A stretch of 64,000 bases of DNA from Syntrophorhabdus sp. PtaB.Bin027 (GTDB lineage: Bacteria; Desulfobacterota; Syntrophorhabdia; Syntrophorhabdales; Syntrophorhabdaceae): positions 1-64,000 of the forward strand of contig MVQO01000179.1 in assembly GCA_002067585.1 (NCBI GenBank), in the 5' to 3' direction. Each line of letters begins with the position of its first letter. The first letter of the stretch is position 1. A program made the position numbers and the translations under genes. Of the stretch, positions 45,799 through 55,490 are shown piece by piece. A model generated the notes under the pieces. That model did no database searches, was not told the origin of the DNA, and worked only from the letters and a program-made list of their open reading frames with translations.

Positions 45799-47082
45799 TC
45801 AGTTTCCGCCAACGACTCTCATTGCATCCGGTACTTCAATTTTTCTTTCTTTCGGAATGAAGCCGGTCAAAAACTTGGCAGCGCCAAGGATGTCGTGGAA
45901 TCCAAAATCTGCCCCGGAAATTTTTAAGCCCGTGTTAACCTCGCCACGCCTTACTTTTTCAGCGCCTGTAGATGTTATTTTTCTGATTTTCTTGGGCATC
46001 CTTACCTTTTCGGTCAGCCGATATGCTCCAAGATCCCCAATTTGAGACCGAACTCGTCTCCAAAACGGCTTCTTTACCAGTTGTTGCCTTTGAGAGATTT
46101 CCTTTTTCAAGGCAGGATTCTTGGTTAAATAAGCCTTCACTTCAGCAATTTCATGAGAAACATTAACTCCCATTCTTTTTCGTTTGGTCAACTCATTAAG
46201 CGTCTCGATTGTGTATTGCGCTACATCAAACGTGTACCTTTCCAGTTCTTTTGGATACAGTTTTTTGGCCATAAGAAGACCCTCAGCTACCAGGTTGCAA
46301 TAAGTGAAGTTTGTAAATGGTGCACACTTGGGTATCTTGTCAACATCATCAATATATTTTTTAATTTCATTTTTTCCCGGGTTACCCAATACTAAATTTG
46401 ACCCCCAGGACTTTTTTGTTCTTCCGCAGATAACGAGCGGCAAATCTATGTATACTATTTTGTTTGACAATACTGCAGCAAGAGGCCAGGCAAAAAATTC
46501 AACCCCGTTTGTTTGAAAAAAGCGACCTGTTCGATTAGCAACAGTATTTGCCAAAGTGCTGGAAAATGCAAATGCACTCGGATGATAATTGAGCGTTATG
46601 TTCCCAAAGGTAAACAACGGAATTAATAGTTCGTCCGCATCAATAATTCGGCTGGCCCCTGAAAAGGAGGGACATGTTAGTATATTTCGTTCCAGTCCAG
46701 GGAAACTGTTATCCTTGTATTCGGCAAGTTTTGAGAACAAAAATTCTGCATTATGTTGCCGGTATTCTTTGTGTAAGATTTCGAGCATTGCGGGCAAGAA
46801 AATGTCATCATCCGACATCATGATGATCAGGGTACCATTGGCATGTTTTCTGGCAAACTCAAAATTGTCAGAAAGAACAAAATGTTCAGGAGTCCGAATA
46901 TATTTGACCCGAGAATCTTTGAATTGGCTAACTACCGAAGCCGTACCATCTGTAGAGAAATTATCACTTATAATGATTTCGTAATCGCCGAATGTCTGCC
47001 AGAGCACAGATTGGATAGCATAATACAAGAGATCCTGACGATTATATGTTGGAATTACGATGCTGAATAGAGGTTTTGCCAT
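45799..47082 (-). CDS. Glycosyltransferase family 2
   Basis: 427 residues: SIVIPTYNRQDLLYYAIQS, IIISDNFSTDGT and IIMMSDDDIFLP (DxD) mark the GT-A domain; the C-terminal 130 residues are basic and helical. It starts 0 bases after the PIG-L gene's stop, so it belongs to that operon. Confidence 0.9.
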   Translation of the reverse strand: MAKPLFSIVIPTYNRQDLLYYAIQSVLWQTFGDYEIIISDNFSTDGTASVVSQFKDSRVKYIRTPEHFVLSDNFEFARKHANGTLIIMMSDDDIFLPAMLEILHKEYRQHNAEFLFSKLAEYKDNSFPGLERNILTCPSFSGASRIIDADELLIPLFTFGNITLNYHPSAFAFSSTLANTVANRTGRFFQTNGVEFFAWPLAAVLSNKIVYIDLPLVICGRTKKSWGSNLVLGNPGKNEIKKYIDDVDKIPKCAPFTNFTYCNLVAEGLLMAKKLYPKELERYTFDVAQYTIETLNELTKRKRMGVNVSHEIAEVKAYLTKNPALKKEISQRQQLVKKPFWRRVRSQIGDLGAYRLTEKVRMPKKIRKITSTGAEKVRRGEVNTGLKISGADFGFHDILGAAKFLTGFIPKERKIEVPDAMRVVGGN

Positions 47083-47784
47083 TTATTCCTCCGATTTACA
47101 TGGGCTTGTTTGATTTAATAAGCTTCGATTATGAGAGTTCCAGCTTACACGCATCTTGCGACAGTAAAATGCCTCGGCAAAACGCGTGGGTGAATTGCAC
47201 TCTAAACCACGAAGCCTTAGCAGCGCCCAGTATGTGTCTGCGGAAAACCACCGTTTCTCACGTTGAGACTTGAAACATTCCATGATCGTTTTGATTTTGT
47301 GTCTGCATACCGATTCCTCCAGAGGTACAAAGAAGTTCGGTGTGCCTAAATCCCCTTCGTACTTCGGTATTTCGTATTCCAAAATAAGATGATCCCGATA
47401 AGCACACCACGTGAGTTCGGCAATGACGCGATGGTCCTGATGCATATCCTCGCGACGATGGGTGAAAATGAGGTCGGGTCTGACTTCATCCTTTATCTGC
47501 TCAAAATACTCCTTGATCGACCCGTAGAATGCTGGAAAAAAAGAATCCCGGTAGTCCCGAAGAGTAACCTGCTTCTGACCGGATAATTCCATGAAACGTT
47601 CGGCACTGGCTGTTGCCTCGTGTGCACGGGATTCACTGGCACTGAAGACAACCCAGTGTACATCAATCCCCGGGTGGTTAGCCAGGATTTTCAAAAGCGT
47701 GCCGCCGCAGCCAATCTCCAGGTCATCGGCATGGGCCCCCAAACAGAGAATGCTGCGGATATCGTCAAAATGGAAGTCGTGCAT
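47083..47784 (-). CDS. PIG-L family deacetylase
   Basis: 233 residues. The metal-binding motif is GAHADDLEIGCGG near the N-terminus (the family usually has AHPDD; here Ala replaces Pro, the HxDD pattern is kept) and the second His lies in THRREDMHQDHR. PIG-L/LmbE proteins remove N-acetyl groups from sugars such as GlcNAc derivatives. Three bases separate it from the cytidylyltransferase. It likely deacetylates an intermediate of the branched-sugar pathway. Confidence 0.85.
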   Translation of the reverse strand: MHDFHFDDIRSILCLGAHADDLEIGCGGTLLKILANHPGIDVHWVVFSASESRAHEATASAERFMELSGQKQVTLRDYRDSFFPAFYGSIKEYFEQIKDEVRPDLIFTHRREDMHQDHRVIAELTWCAYRDHLILEYEIPKYEGDLGTPNFFVPLEESVCRHKIKTIMECFKSQREKRWFSADTYWALLRLRGLECNSPTRFAEAFYCRKMRVSWNSHNRSLLNQTSPCKSEE

Positions 47785-47787
47785 CGA

Positions 47788-48579
47788 TTAACGCAACTGG
47801 CTTTGGCGTCCCCACACCACCCAGGGTGCTTCACCACGGGCGTATATGTCATCCAGAAGCATTTTATCCTTATACGTATCCATGGGTCCCCAGAAGCCAT
47901 CATATTTCATTGCAGAAAGCCGACCTTCAGCGATTAACCTGCTGAAGGGCTCCTCCACAAGCTCTTCACCTGGGCCAATATAGTCAAATATATTTTTACT
48001 CATTACGAAAAAGCCACCATTAACCCAGATATCGGAACGCTCCATAGGCTCAATGCGGTTTACGTGGCCCTCGATTCCCAGATCAACCTTGTGCAAGCTC
48101 TGTTTTGTTCTAACACACAAAAAAGTAGCCGTGGCCTGTTGCCGTCGGGCAAACTCCACCAGATCAGGAAGGTTCACATCGGTTAGCACATCAGAGTAAT
48201 TTGCCAGAAACATCTCTTCACCTTCCAGGTACTTCTCTACTGCTTTGAGCCTCTGGCCAATGTTGGAATTCTGTCCTGTATCAACAAAGGTAATAGTCCA
48301 ATCGTCATCCTCGTGGTTCAGGAGTTCTACCTTCTTGAGGCCCGTACAGAGTTTGAAATCATTGGTCAGGCATTCGTTGTGGTTCAGGAAGTACTCTCTG
48401 ATCACGCTGCCCTTCCAACCAAGGCAAAGGATGAAGTCCTTATGACCGAAGTGTGCATAGTATTTCATGATGTGCCAGAGAATTGCGTGCTGGCCAATGG
48501 GGACCATCGGTTTTGGTATCGCCTCGGAATAGTCTCTTATTCTGAGGCCCTGACCGCCGCAAAACAAAACAACTTTCAT
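47788..48579 (-). CDS. rfbF: Glucose-1-phosphate cytidylyltransferase (RfbF-like)
   Basis: 263 residues. The start VVLFCGGQGLRIRDYSEAIPKPMVPIG is the nucleotide-binding loop of sugar nucleotidyltransferases; HAILWHIMKYYAHFGHKDFI and LNDGFFVMS-like text (WVNGGFFVMSK) match RfbF rather than RmlA. It forms CDP-glucose (or another CDP-sugar) from CTP and a sugar phosphate. It overlaps the methyltransferase gene by 4 bases, so the two are a translational unit. Confidence 0.85.
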   Translation of the reverse strand: MKVVLFCGGQGLRIRDYSEAIPKPMVPIGQHAILWHIMKYYAHFGHKDFILCLGWKGSVIREYFLNHNECLTNDFKLCTGLKKVELLNHEDDDWTITFVDTGQNSNIGQRLKAVEKYLEGEEMFLANYSDVLTDVNLPDLVEFARRQQATATFLCVRTKQSLHKVDLGIEGHVNRIEPMERSDIWVNGGFFVMSKNIFDYIGPGEELVEEPFSRLIAEGRLSAMKYDGFWGPMDTYKDKMLLDDIYARGEAPWVVWGRQSQLR

Positions 48580-49829
48580 GTATACACCTCCACTTCAGGG
48601 ATGGGCACAACGAACTGAGCCCCCCAATCACGGGCATAAGCCAGTTGTGCCATAATCTCATCCTTGAGATTCCAGGGCAGAATCAGGATATAGTCCGGTC
48701 GTGTCTGGGCAAGTCTCTCGGGTGGGAAGATGGGAATATGCGTACCTGGCAGGAATTGGCCTTGCTTGTACGGATTACGGTCGACCGTGTAATCGACAAA
48801 ATCCGTGCGGATACCACAATAGTTCAACAGTGTGTTTCCTTTTCCCGGTGCACCGTAGCCAGCAATGTGTTTTCCCTTGCGACGGGCAGCAATCAAAAAA
48901 TCGAGAAGCTTTCGCTTGGTCTCAGCAACACGGTCGCCAAAACCCAGGTAGGTCTCAATCTGGTCGTATCCTGCATCCATTTCCTTGCGGCGGAGTTTCT
49001 CTACCGATTGAAGCACCGGCCGGTCTGTTTCCTCTGCATGTCGGGCGTAAATGCGTAAGGATCCCCCATGAGTACCCAGTTCTTCTGCATCAAAAATGGT
49101 CAGGCCGTGGGCTGCAAAAACCCGTTCCGTAACTATAAACGAAAGGTAGCTGAAGTGTTCGTGGTAGATTGTGTCAAACTGGTTGCCTTCCATCAACCGT
49201 AGCAAGTGCGCGAACTCCATGGTGATCGTGCCACCTGGGGCGAGCAATACCTTTAGGCCATCTACGAAATCGTTCAGATCGGGCACGTGTGCCAGTACAT
49301 TGTTTCCTACCAGCAAGTCAGCCCGATTTGCCCCAACCACTAATTCCTCTGCGGTCTTACGCCCAAAAAATTTGACGAGAGAAGGGATGCCTTTTTCCTG
49401 GGCGACTTTAGCCACATTAGCCGCAGGCTCAATCCCCAGTACAGGTACCCCCTGAGCAACGAAATATTGGAGTAAGTAGCCATCATTACTGGCCACCTCT
49501 ACCACCAGGTTCTTTGGGCCGAGCGTGAATCTGTTAACTGCCATTTCCGCATATCTCCGAACATGATCAAGCCAGGAGTCTGAGTATGATGAAAAGTACG
49601 CGTATTCGCTGTAAATGTCTTCTGCCCGTACGTATTCGCGTAGTTGAACCAGCAAACAGTTTTCGCATACCAGAACGTTTAAGGGATAGAAAGGCTCCAT
49701 AGCGTCGAGCCGCTCGTACGGGACATAACTCTCACACAGCGGCGACATGCCAAGATCTACGAATGTTTTCTGCAAGGGTTGACCGCAGAACCGGCATGGA
49801 CCATAGCTTGTTTGTTGGGCTCCTATCAT
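48576..49829 (-). CDS. Sugar C-methyltransferase (TylC3/NovU type)
   Basis: 417 residues with AGGAGG before the ATG. Three parts are seen: N-terminal zinc site (CRFCGQPL and VCENCLL), SAM domain with VVEVASNDGYLLQYF (about 95-110), and a C-terminal domain GYGAPGKGNTLLNYCGI. This is the Methyltransf_13/Methyltransf_14 layout of NDP-deoxysugar C3-methyltransferases such as TylC3. It would put a methyl branch on a keto-deoxysugar made from the CDP-sugar. Confidence 0.9.
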   Translation of the reverse strand: MIGAQQTSYGPCRFCGQPLQKTFVDLGMSPLCESYVPYERLDAMEPFYPLNVLVCENCLLVQLREYVRAEDIYSEYAYFSSYSDSWLDHVRRYAEMAVNRFTLGPKNLVVEVASNDGYLLQYFVAQGVPVLGIEPAANVAKVAQEKGIPSLVKFFGRKTAEELVVGANRADLLVGNNVLAHVPDLNDFVDGLKVLLAPGGTITMEFAHLLRLMEGNQFDTIYHEHFSYLSFIVTERVFAAHGLTIFDAEELGTHGGSLRIYARHAEETDRPVLQSVEKLRRKEMDAGYDQIETYLGFGDRVAETKRKLLDFLIAARRKGKHIAGYGAPGKGNTLLNYCGIRTDFVDYTVDRNPYKQGQFLPGTHIPIFPPERLAQTRPDYILILPWNLKDEIMAQLAYARDWGAQFVVPIPEVEVYT

Positions 49830-49864
49830 TTCAGTCCTCCTGTATCAATTGTGACCGTAGCCAA

Positions 49865-49876
49865 AGACCGCGGTCT
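49865..49876. promoter_or_regulatory. 12-base perfect palindrome
   Basis: AGACCGCGGTCT lies 36 bases upstream of the methyltransferase ATG in the 74-base gap. It could be an operator; nothing else supports a regulator. Confidence 0.25.
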
Positions 49877-49903
49877 CTATCGAATTTAATTCTCCTTACG
49901 CTG

Positions 49904-51199
49904 CTATTTCTGCTCAATTATTTGGGCTGCATCCCGACTGCTTAAAACGCAGTCGTGTGTCATGAGATATCCCCACTCTGCATAACGTCCGACACGGACT
50001 ATTCCAAACTGATCCAAAAAGGCATTGATCGTCTCGAGGGCCGGCTTCCGGTTGTGATCAAAGATAACCTGTCCCCATGGAGAATGCCTCACATTTAGCG
50101 ATGTCACTGCCTGCTCGTCTTCAATAAGGCCCATTTCTATCAGCTCCTGTTTAACTTTCTTGCCCACCATGGGATGATCGGTTGGTAAAGGTCTGTAAGG
50201 GGAGCCGTAGACTTCTACTGCAATTCCACTGCAATTTGGAGGAGCATTGTTGGGAGAGAAATTTTCCATAATGCTGATCCGAGTACTCAACTTATCTTCA
50301 TCATAGACGTACAGCCACTGTTCATTCCTTTTCGCGCTGTGATTGAGTGTGATTTCAACTGATAGAAATGTAGTGCATCTTAAGAGTGAGGCCGCTTCTC
50401 GTACGTCTTGGGTTGCATCTTCCGAAAGTTCAATGAAAACTGGTAGGGGAATGGTCGAAACCAGTTTCTTGTATTGAGTGGTGGATTGGTCATCAAACCA
50501 TAGCATTCGTTTTGCGAAGTTAATTTTTGAAAGCTTTTTTTCGTACTTAATGCGCGATCCTTGAACAAACTTGTTACAGTATGACAGAAAGCCACCCTTT
50601 AAGGGGTAACGCCATCCTTGGACCCAATAGGTTAGTCTATCCAGAGGCCCTTTGGCGCCATTCACCACGTCTTCGATGTTCGGATAGAATACCCTCTCGC
50701 CAATCCAATCCACGCCCAAGTTCACCGGATCGGTCGTCCAATATTTCCTTGTATATGCAGCGGGAAAAGTTTCCGCAAATACAGGGCCAAACGCCTGATA
50801 GAGCCATTCCTGATAATTAACTGGCTGTGCTGGGTCCGGATTTTTCTTTCGAGTCTCTAAAAAACTGTCGAGACATTTCGTGCGTAAAGGTTCCGGAATC
50901 TGATATAAATTGGATTGGGCAGGATGCTCAATCCAATTTCCACGATAATAATTGCTGACACAGGTTGGACCTTCCACAAACTGGCCATCTACACTCTCAG
51001 CAAATAGTTTTTGGACATATTCACCAGGTCTGAAAGAAACATGTGGTCCATCATCCCACGTAAATCCGTCGCGGAGAGTACTATATATATGTCCACCGTA
51101 ATAAGGCTTGGCTTCATATATCTGACATTTTTGATGACCAACGTGAAAAGATGTGGACAGGCCTGATAAACCTGCACCCAGAATTGTAATTTCTTCCAT
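49904..51199 (-). CDS. FAD-dependent amine-oxidase/UDP-galactopyranose-mutase-like protein
   Basis: 431 residues; AAGGAGG precedes the ATG. FAD motif ILGAGLSGLSTSFH, then GGHIYSTLRDGFTWDDGPH, as in protoporphyrinogen oxidase-like and UGM-like proteins of sugar loci. It may oxidise or rearrange the sugar ring. Catalytic specifics are not visible. Confidence 0.8.
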   Translation of the reverse strand: MEEITILGAGLSGLSTSFHVGHQKCQIYEAKPYYGGHIYSTLRDGFTWDDGPHVSFRPGEYVQKLFAESVDGQFVEGPTCVSNYYRGNWIEHPAQSNLYQIPEPLRTKCLDSFLETRKKNPDPAQPVNYQEWLYQAFGPVFAETFPAAYTRKYWTTDPVNLGVDWIGERVFYPNIEDVVNGAKGPLDRLTYWVQGWRYPLKGGFLSYCNKFVQGSRIKYEKKLSKINFAKRMLWFDDQSTTQYKKLVSTIPLPVFIELSEDATQDVREAASLLRCTTFLSVEITLNHSAKRNEQWLYVYDEDKLSTRISIMENFSPNNAPPNCSGIAVEVYGSPYRPLPTDHPMVGKKVKQELIEMGLIEDEQAVTSLNVRHSPWGQVIFDHNRKPALETINAFLDQFGIVRVGRYAEWGYLMTHDCVLSSRDAAQIIEQK

Positions 51200-51253
51200 T
51201 ACGCGTTCCTCCTTAAGTTCTCTAAAAGCAATTTAGCTTGTAAGCTCCATAAA

Positions 51254-52576
51254 TTATACTTCTTTTAAAAGATTCTTTTCCAAAAGCGCATGTGCTGCAA
51301 GTTGCACATCGCCAAACTTTAATTGACCTAACATGGCAATATCCAGCAAGCTATGATCTGCATCAGACATATTTAACACCCAAAGCATCGCAAGCGGATC
51401 AACGGCCTGCTTTTTCTTTCCCTCCATTCCATCATATAACTTTCTCTTTCCGAGTTGAGGCTCACATTTCGGGTACTGGTTTAAATATCGCCTATTATTT
51501 TCGATAATATTCAAGACTTCTAAATATTTCAACAAAGAATCTTCAAGAAACTCGGGTTTAACAAAATCCAGGTTATCCGCTGACGTGTGATATTCAGAAT
51601 AACGGTTGTAAGGCGTTCTCATGAGACAACCCACTGGTAGATTGAACCCTGGGGAACAGTATTGCCGTTCATCATACCCATAAGGGAAAAAGTCGAGGAT
51701 TTCGTGATCTTCATCTGATTCTTTCAGTGCTTGAATGACGGCCCTGTCAATCTCTGCATCACCACGACGGCTCTTCTTGTATGTAATTCTTCCCGAATCA
51801 CCCACGCCAGCCACAACAAGGCCATGTTTGATTCGAAAAACTCTATTTTCGTTCAGGGAAAGCCATGTAATAGCACCGATTGTTCCTGGAATAAAAAGAA
51901 ATCGGTATGAGTACCTCAATGAAAGAACTGAAAGATATTTTGCGAGGTAAGTAGCCAGTGATATACCGGATAGGTTGTCATTGCAAAGCGATGGGTGACA
52001 GATATGGCACGATATGAGAACTTCATCCTCTGTGGCCCCCGGCAGATAATACTCACCATATGTCAGGCTCCCTGCTGTCAGAGAACTATCGATACAAACC
52101 TCATACTCTTCATCTTTGAGTTCCAACAACTGATTATGGCTTAAGCAAAAGCCCCAATCCTCCTTGTAGTATGTAGTCCGATAGGGAATCCAGCCGGGAC
52201 GATCAGGGAGAGTGAATAAATGATCTTTTAACTCGGTTAAGAACATCTTTTTTTTGATTGGCACACTGTAACTGATCAAATGTAAATTGGATTCTTGAAA
52301 ATCGATAACCTTCTGCCCCAGACCGTTCTTGATGTAAGCATCACGTACATTCCATTCTTTTGGAACGGTCCAATCAAAGACAGTGGTTCCAGTCGGCACT
52401 TCATGAATTATAAGAGGAATGTATTGCCTGATGATATGAAGTGTTTCCCTGACACCGTTCCCGGTAATGCTCCGACAAATAGGATATAGCTTGGCGATCA
52501 AGGCATGCATCTTTCGGCCAAAATCCTCTTCTTGAAACTGCTCAAGAGAGCTCTTCAATTCCATTTCAGATTTCAT
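51254..52576 (-). CDS. DUF4910-type (M28-like) protein
   Basis: 440 residues. ISCHICHPSLCNDNLSGISL and SEYHTSADNLDFV hold the His/Asp metal pattern of the M28-like DUF4910 family (with a C-terminal helical region). These proteins occur repeatedly in O-antigen loci beside RfbF-like and C-methyltransferase genes; the reaction is unknown. It overlaps the RmlC-like gene by 4 bases. Confidence 0.85.
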   Translation of the reverse strand: MKSEMELKSSLEQFQEEDFGRKMHALIAKLYPICRSITGNGVRETLHIIRQYIPLIIHEVPTGTTVFDWTVPKEWNVRDAYIKNGLGQKVIDFQESNLHLISYSVPIKKKMFLTELKDHLFTLPDRPGWIPYRTTYYKEDWGFCLSHNQLLELKDEEYEVCIDSSLTAGSLTYGEYYLPGATEDEVLISCHICHPSLCNDNLSGISLATYLAKYLSVLSLRYSYRFLFIPGTIGAITWLSLNENRVFRIKHGLVVAGVGDSGRITYKKSRRGDAEIDRAVIQALKESDEDHEILDFFPYGYDERQYCSPGFNLPVGCLMRTPYNRYSEYHTSADNLDFVKPEFLEDSLLKYLEVLNIIENNRRYLNQYPKCEPQLGKRKLYDGMEGKKKQAVDPLAMLWVLNMSDADHSLLDIAMLGQLKFGDVQLAAHALLEKNLLKEV

Positions 52577-53109
52577 TTATTAGGCTCAAAATCAGGATAC
52601 GTGTTGTCCCGTTCAGATATAAGCTGAACCTCCATAGGCCATTGTATACCAAAAGCTGGATCGTTCCATCGCACCCCGTCAGCATGATCAGGAACATAAA
52701 ACTCAGATATTTGGTAAAAAACCTCCACCTGGTCTGAAAGAGTCATGAAACCATGGGCAAATCCTTTTGGAATGTAAATCATGTTTCTTTTTTCCTGGCT
52801 TAAAGTTAAACCAAACCATTTTTTGAATGTGGGTGAGCCAGGTCGAAGATCAATTACCACATCATATATCGCACCACAGGTGCATCGGACGATCTTCACT
52901 TCCTCCCAAGGAGCAGTTTGAAAATGCATCCCCCGAAGCGTTCCTTTCTTAGGATTATAGGAGATGCTGCACTGAGCCAGTCTATTTTCAAGTCCATGGG
53001 AAGCCAATTCTTTTTGGCACCAGGTCCGGGCAAAAAAACCCCTTTCATCAGCAAGCCTCTCAGGTTCGATTATGTATACACCTTTGAGTTGAATCTCAGT
53101 GAAGATCAT
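52573..53109 (-). CDS. RmlC-like sugar 3,5-epimerase
   Basis: 178 residues, the usual RmlC length. DERGFFARTW, KGTLRGMHFQ (His of the catalytic pair), CTCGAIYDVVIDLRPGSPTF and YIPKGFAHGF are typical cupin features of dTDP-4-dehydrorhamnose 3,5-epimerase relatives. In this set a C3/C5-epimerase acting on a CDP-linked keto sugar is likely. Confidence 0.9.
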   Translation of the reverse strand: MIFTEIQLKGVYIIEPERLADERGFFARTWCQKELASHGLENRLAQCSISYNPKKGTLRGMHFQTAPWEEVKIVRCTCGAIYDVVIDLRPGSPTFKKWFGLTLSQEKRNMIYIPKGFAHGFMTLSDQVEVFYQISEFYVPDHADGVRWNDPAFGIQWPMEVQLISERDNTYPDFEPNK

Positions 53110-53131
53110 GGCAGAAACAGGTTGGGTGTTA

Positions 53132-54181
53132 TTATTTTTTGATCCATTCCAGATTATCGTTTAGCAAACCAGCGCTCTGAAGTTGTTTTAGTGTGTTCAG
53201 CCTCATAAAGTTGGATTCTCGAAAATCTGTGTTATTAAAAGATATTTTTTCTAACCCCTCTTTTAATTCTCTGACCGAGGTCGTAAGGTCAACTTGAGGC
53301 TGATGTTTGGGCGCGAGTTTTCTGAAAAGATCAAAATTGACTTTATATGATCGTTTGTCAGGTTGAGCGTCCTTGTTAATTGAAACCTCTACTCCTGAAA
53401 TCTGATCAGCCACTGCACGAGCTAGGTCTTTCACCTGGTAGTTCCATCCATCGGATCCTACATTCACTGCCAGGAAATTCCCGCCATTCGTGCCATTCCT
53501 GCTTATTGCCCAATCTATGGCCCTTGCCATATCTTTTACATTTATCAAGGGCCTCCATGGTGTTCCATCGCTCAGGATTACAATCCGTTTTGAGGCAACA
53601 GCACCTGCCACGAAATCATTCAATACTAAATCCAATCTCAATCTATCACTCCACCCGCAGGCAGTTGAAAATCTCAAACATGTGACAACAAACTTTTCCC
53701 CGGACAAAGGTTCCAAACCTCTTTCTGTTAAGACTTTAGATCTTGCATAGGCAGTTAGGGGGTTGAGGTCTGATTTCTCCGTTTTTGCTTCATCTTCTGC
53801 CGCTCCATACATGCTGCAACTCGATGCATACACGAAAGCCATGACACCTGCTTCCTTGGCTTTTTTTGCAAGCTCAACGCTACTACGATGATTCACATCT
53901 AACGTGACTTCTTCAAATCGGTTTCCCATAGGATCATTCGATATGGCAGCCAAGTGCACAATGGCATCAACACCCTCAAGCATTTCTTTCGGTATTTGCC
54001 TCACATCAATAAAGTATTGCACATCCACCCAACATTCTGGCAGAACAGATTCGGCAGTAAGACAATGAGCAAAGTACCCTATATCCAACCCCAAAATAAT
54101 TGCCTCAGGATAAGAATTACGCAAGTGTTTTACAACAACTGGTCCTATGTAACCCATATTTCCTGTTACTAAAATCTTCAT
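53132..54181 (-). CDS. NAD-dependent sugar epimerase/dehydratase (extended SDR)
   Basis: 349 residues; GAGGAGG precedes the ATG. ILVTGNMGYIGPVVVKHL is the NAD site, YASSCSMYGA and YARSK are the catalytic Ser and YxxxK. It may be the ketoreductase or dehydratase of the branched-sugar route. A typical CDP-glucose 4,6-dehydratase (RfbG) is not in the window, so this protein or a distant gene must provide that step. Confidence 0.85.
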   Translation of the reverse strand: MKILVTGNMGYIGPVVVKHLRNSYPEAIILGLDIGYFAHCLTAESVLPECWVDVQYFIDVRQIPKEMLEGVDAIVHLAAISNDPMGNRFEEVTLDVNHRSSVELAKKAKEAGVMAFVYASSCSMYGAAEDEAKTEKSDLNPLTAYARSKVLTERGLEPLSGEKFVVTCLRFSTACGWSDRLRLDLVLNDFVAGAVASKRIVILSDGTPWRPLINVKDMARAIDWAISRNGTNGGNFLAVNVGSDGWNYQVKDLARAVADQISGVEVSINKDAQPDKRSYKVNFDLFRKLAPKHQPQVDLTTSVRELKEGLEKISFNNTDFRESNFMRLNTLKQLQSAGLLNDNLEWIKK

Positions 54182-54249
54182 GCCATTCCTCCTCTTGAGG
54201 CGCTTTCCGACACCTGAAAAGTCACCTTACATGTTACAATACCTCACTT

Positions 54250-55383
54250 CTAATGCTTCTTTATTTTGTTAATTTCCATAACAACTGTCTCAATATGCTT
54301 GTCTGTCAGTTCCGGGTACATGGGCAGCGATACGAATTCAGATGCCACCTTCTCAGCAACAGGGAAACTGCCAGGTTTTAGACCAAGAGGCGCATAGGCG
54401 TTCTGAAGATGCACTGGTACGGGGTAATGAATTCCACAGTTTACCCCTTTTTCCGCGAGCTGAGCTATCAGGGCATCGCGGTTCTTTGTGCGTATAGCAT
54501 AGATATGGTAAACGTGTTTCGCGTAGTCCATTTCTGTTGGTGTAATAACTCCCTCCAGGCCGCGTAACAACTTGCTGTAAAGCTCGGCATTCTTCCGGCG
54601 GGCATCGTTCCAGGCTGGAAGGTATTTCAGCTTCACGCTCAGGACAGCACCCTGAAATCCGTCCATACGAGCATTCCAGCCAATACAACCATGATAGTAC
54701 TTTTTTTCCTGGCCGTGATCACGGATCATCTTCATCCTGGCAGCAAGCTCGCCATCATTCGTGGTGATAGCGCCAGCCTCGCCATACGCGCCAAGATTCT
54801 TTCCAGGATAAAAACTGAAGCATCCGGCAACTCCTATAGACCCGGCCGGTTTGCCCTTGTAAAGGGCGCCATGGGCCTGGCAGGCATCTTCTACCACAGA
54901 TAGACCATACTTTTTTGCAATTTCAAGTATTGGGTCCATATCAGCTGTCTGACCGAAAAGATGTACGGGGATGATAGCCCTGGGCAAACGACGGGGTTCA
55001 GGAACCGCGGCACAAGCAGCAAGATAGTGCTCCAGTTTGGCCGGGTCCATATTATAGGTCTTTTCGTCAACATCGACAAAAACCGGGGTGGCGCCACAAT
55101 AGCTTATTGCCTCTGCTGTAGCGATAAAAGTGTCTGGTACAGTAATTACTTCATCGCCGGGACCGACACCAAGAGCGAGAAGGGCAAGCCACAGTGCATC
55201 CGTTCCACTGCCAACACCCACGCAATGTTCAACCTGGCAAAATTCGGCAAACTCTTTTTCAAACTGAGCCACAAAAGGTCCACCGGCAAAGGCAGTCTGA
55301 TCTAAAACTCGCTGGATCGCATCGTCAATTTCCGATTTGATTGATAGATACTGGGCTTTCAAATCCAAAAATGGTACTGTCAT
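54250..55383 (-). CDS. DegT/DnrJ/EryC1 sugar aminotransferase (WlbC/WbpE-like)
   Basis: 377 residues; GGAGG precedes the ATG. FLDLKAQYLSIKSEIDDAI, GVGSGTDALWLAL and the PLP-lysine in FYPGKNLGAYGEAG define the family. In the WbpB/WbpE/WbpD (WlbA/C/B) pathway it turns the 3-keto sugar into a 3-amino sugar. The other two partners lie upstream (56556-57557 and 55871-56377), interrupted only by the four-helix-bundle gene. Confidence 0.9.
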   Translation of the reverse strand: MTVPFLDLKAQYLSIKSEIDDAIQRVLDQTAFAGGPFVAQFEKEFAEFCQVEHCVGVGSGTDALWLALLALGVGPGDEVITVPDTFIATAEAISYCGATPVFVDVDEKTYNMDPAKLEHYLAACAAVPEPRRLPRAIIPVHLFGQTADMDPILEIAKKYGLSVVEDACQAHGALYKGKPAGSIGVAGCFSFYPGKNLGAYGEAGAITTNDGELAARMKMIRDHGQEKKYYHGCIGWNARMDGFQGAVLSVKLKYLPAWNDARRKNAELYSKLLRGLEGVITPTEMDYAKHVYHIYAIRTKNRDALIAQLAEKGVNCGIHYPVPVHLQNAYAPLGLKPGSFPVAEKVASEFVSLPMYPELTDKHIETVVMEINKIKKH

Positions 55384-55490
55384 TTTATCCTCCGCTCGTT
55401 TTAGTAAACTTCAAATGTCAATACTCAAATCACAAATAAGGTTAGAAGCAAATTTCAAATTACAATGGTCTATATGAGAAAGAAACAACA

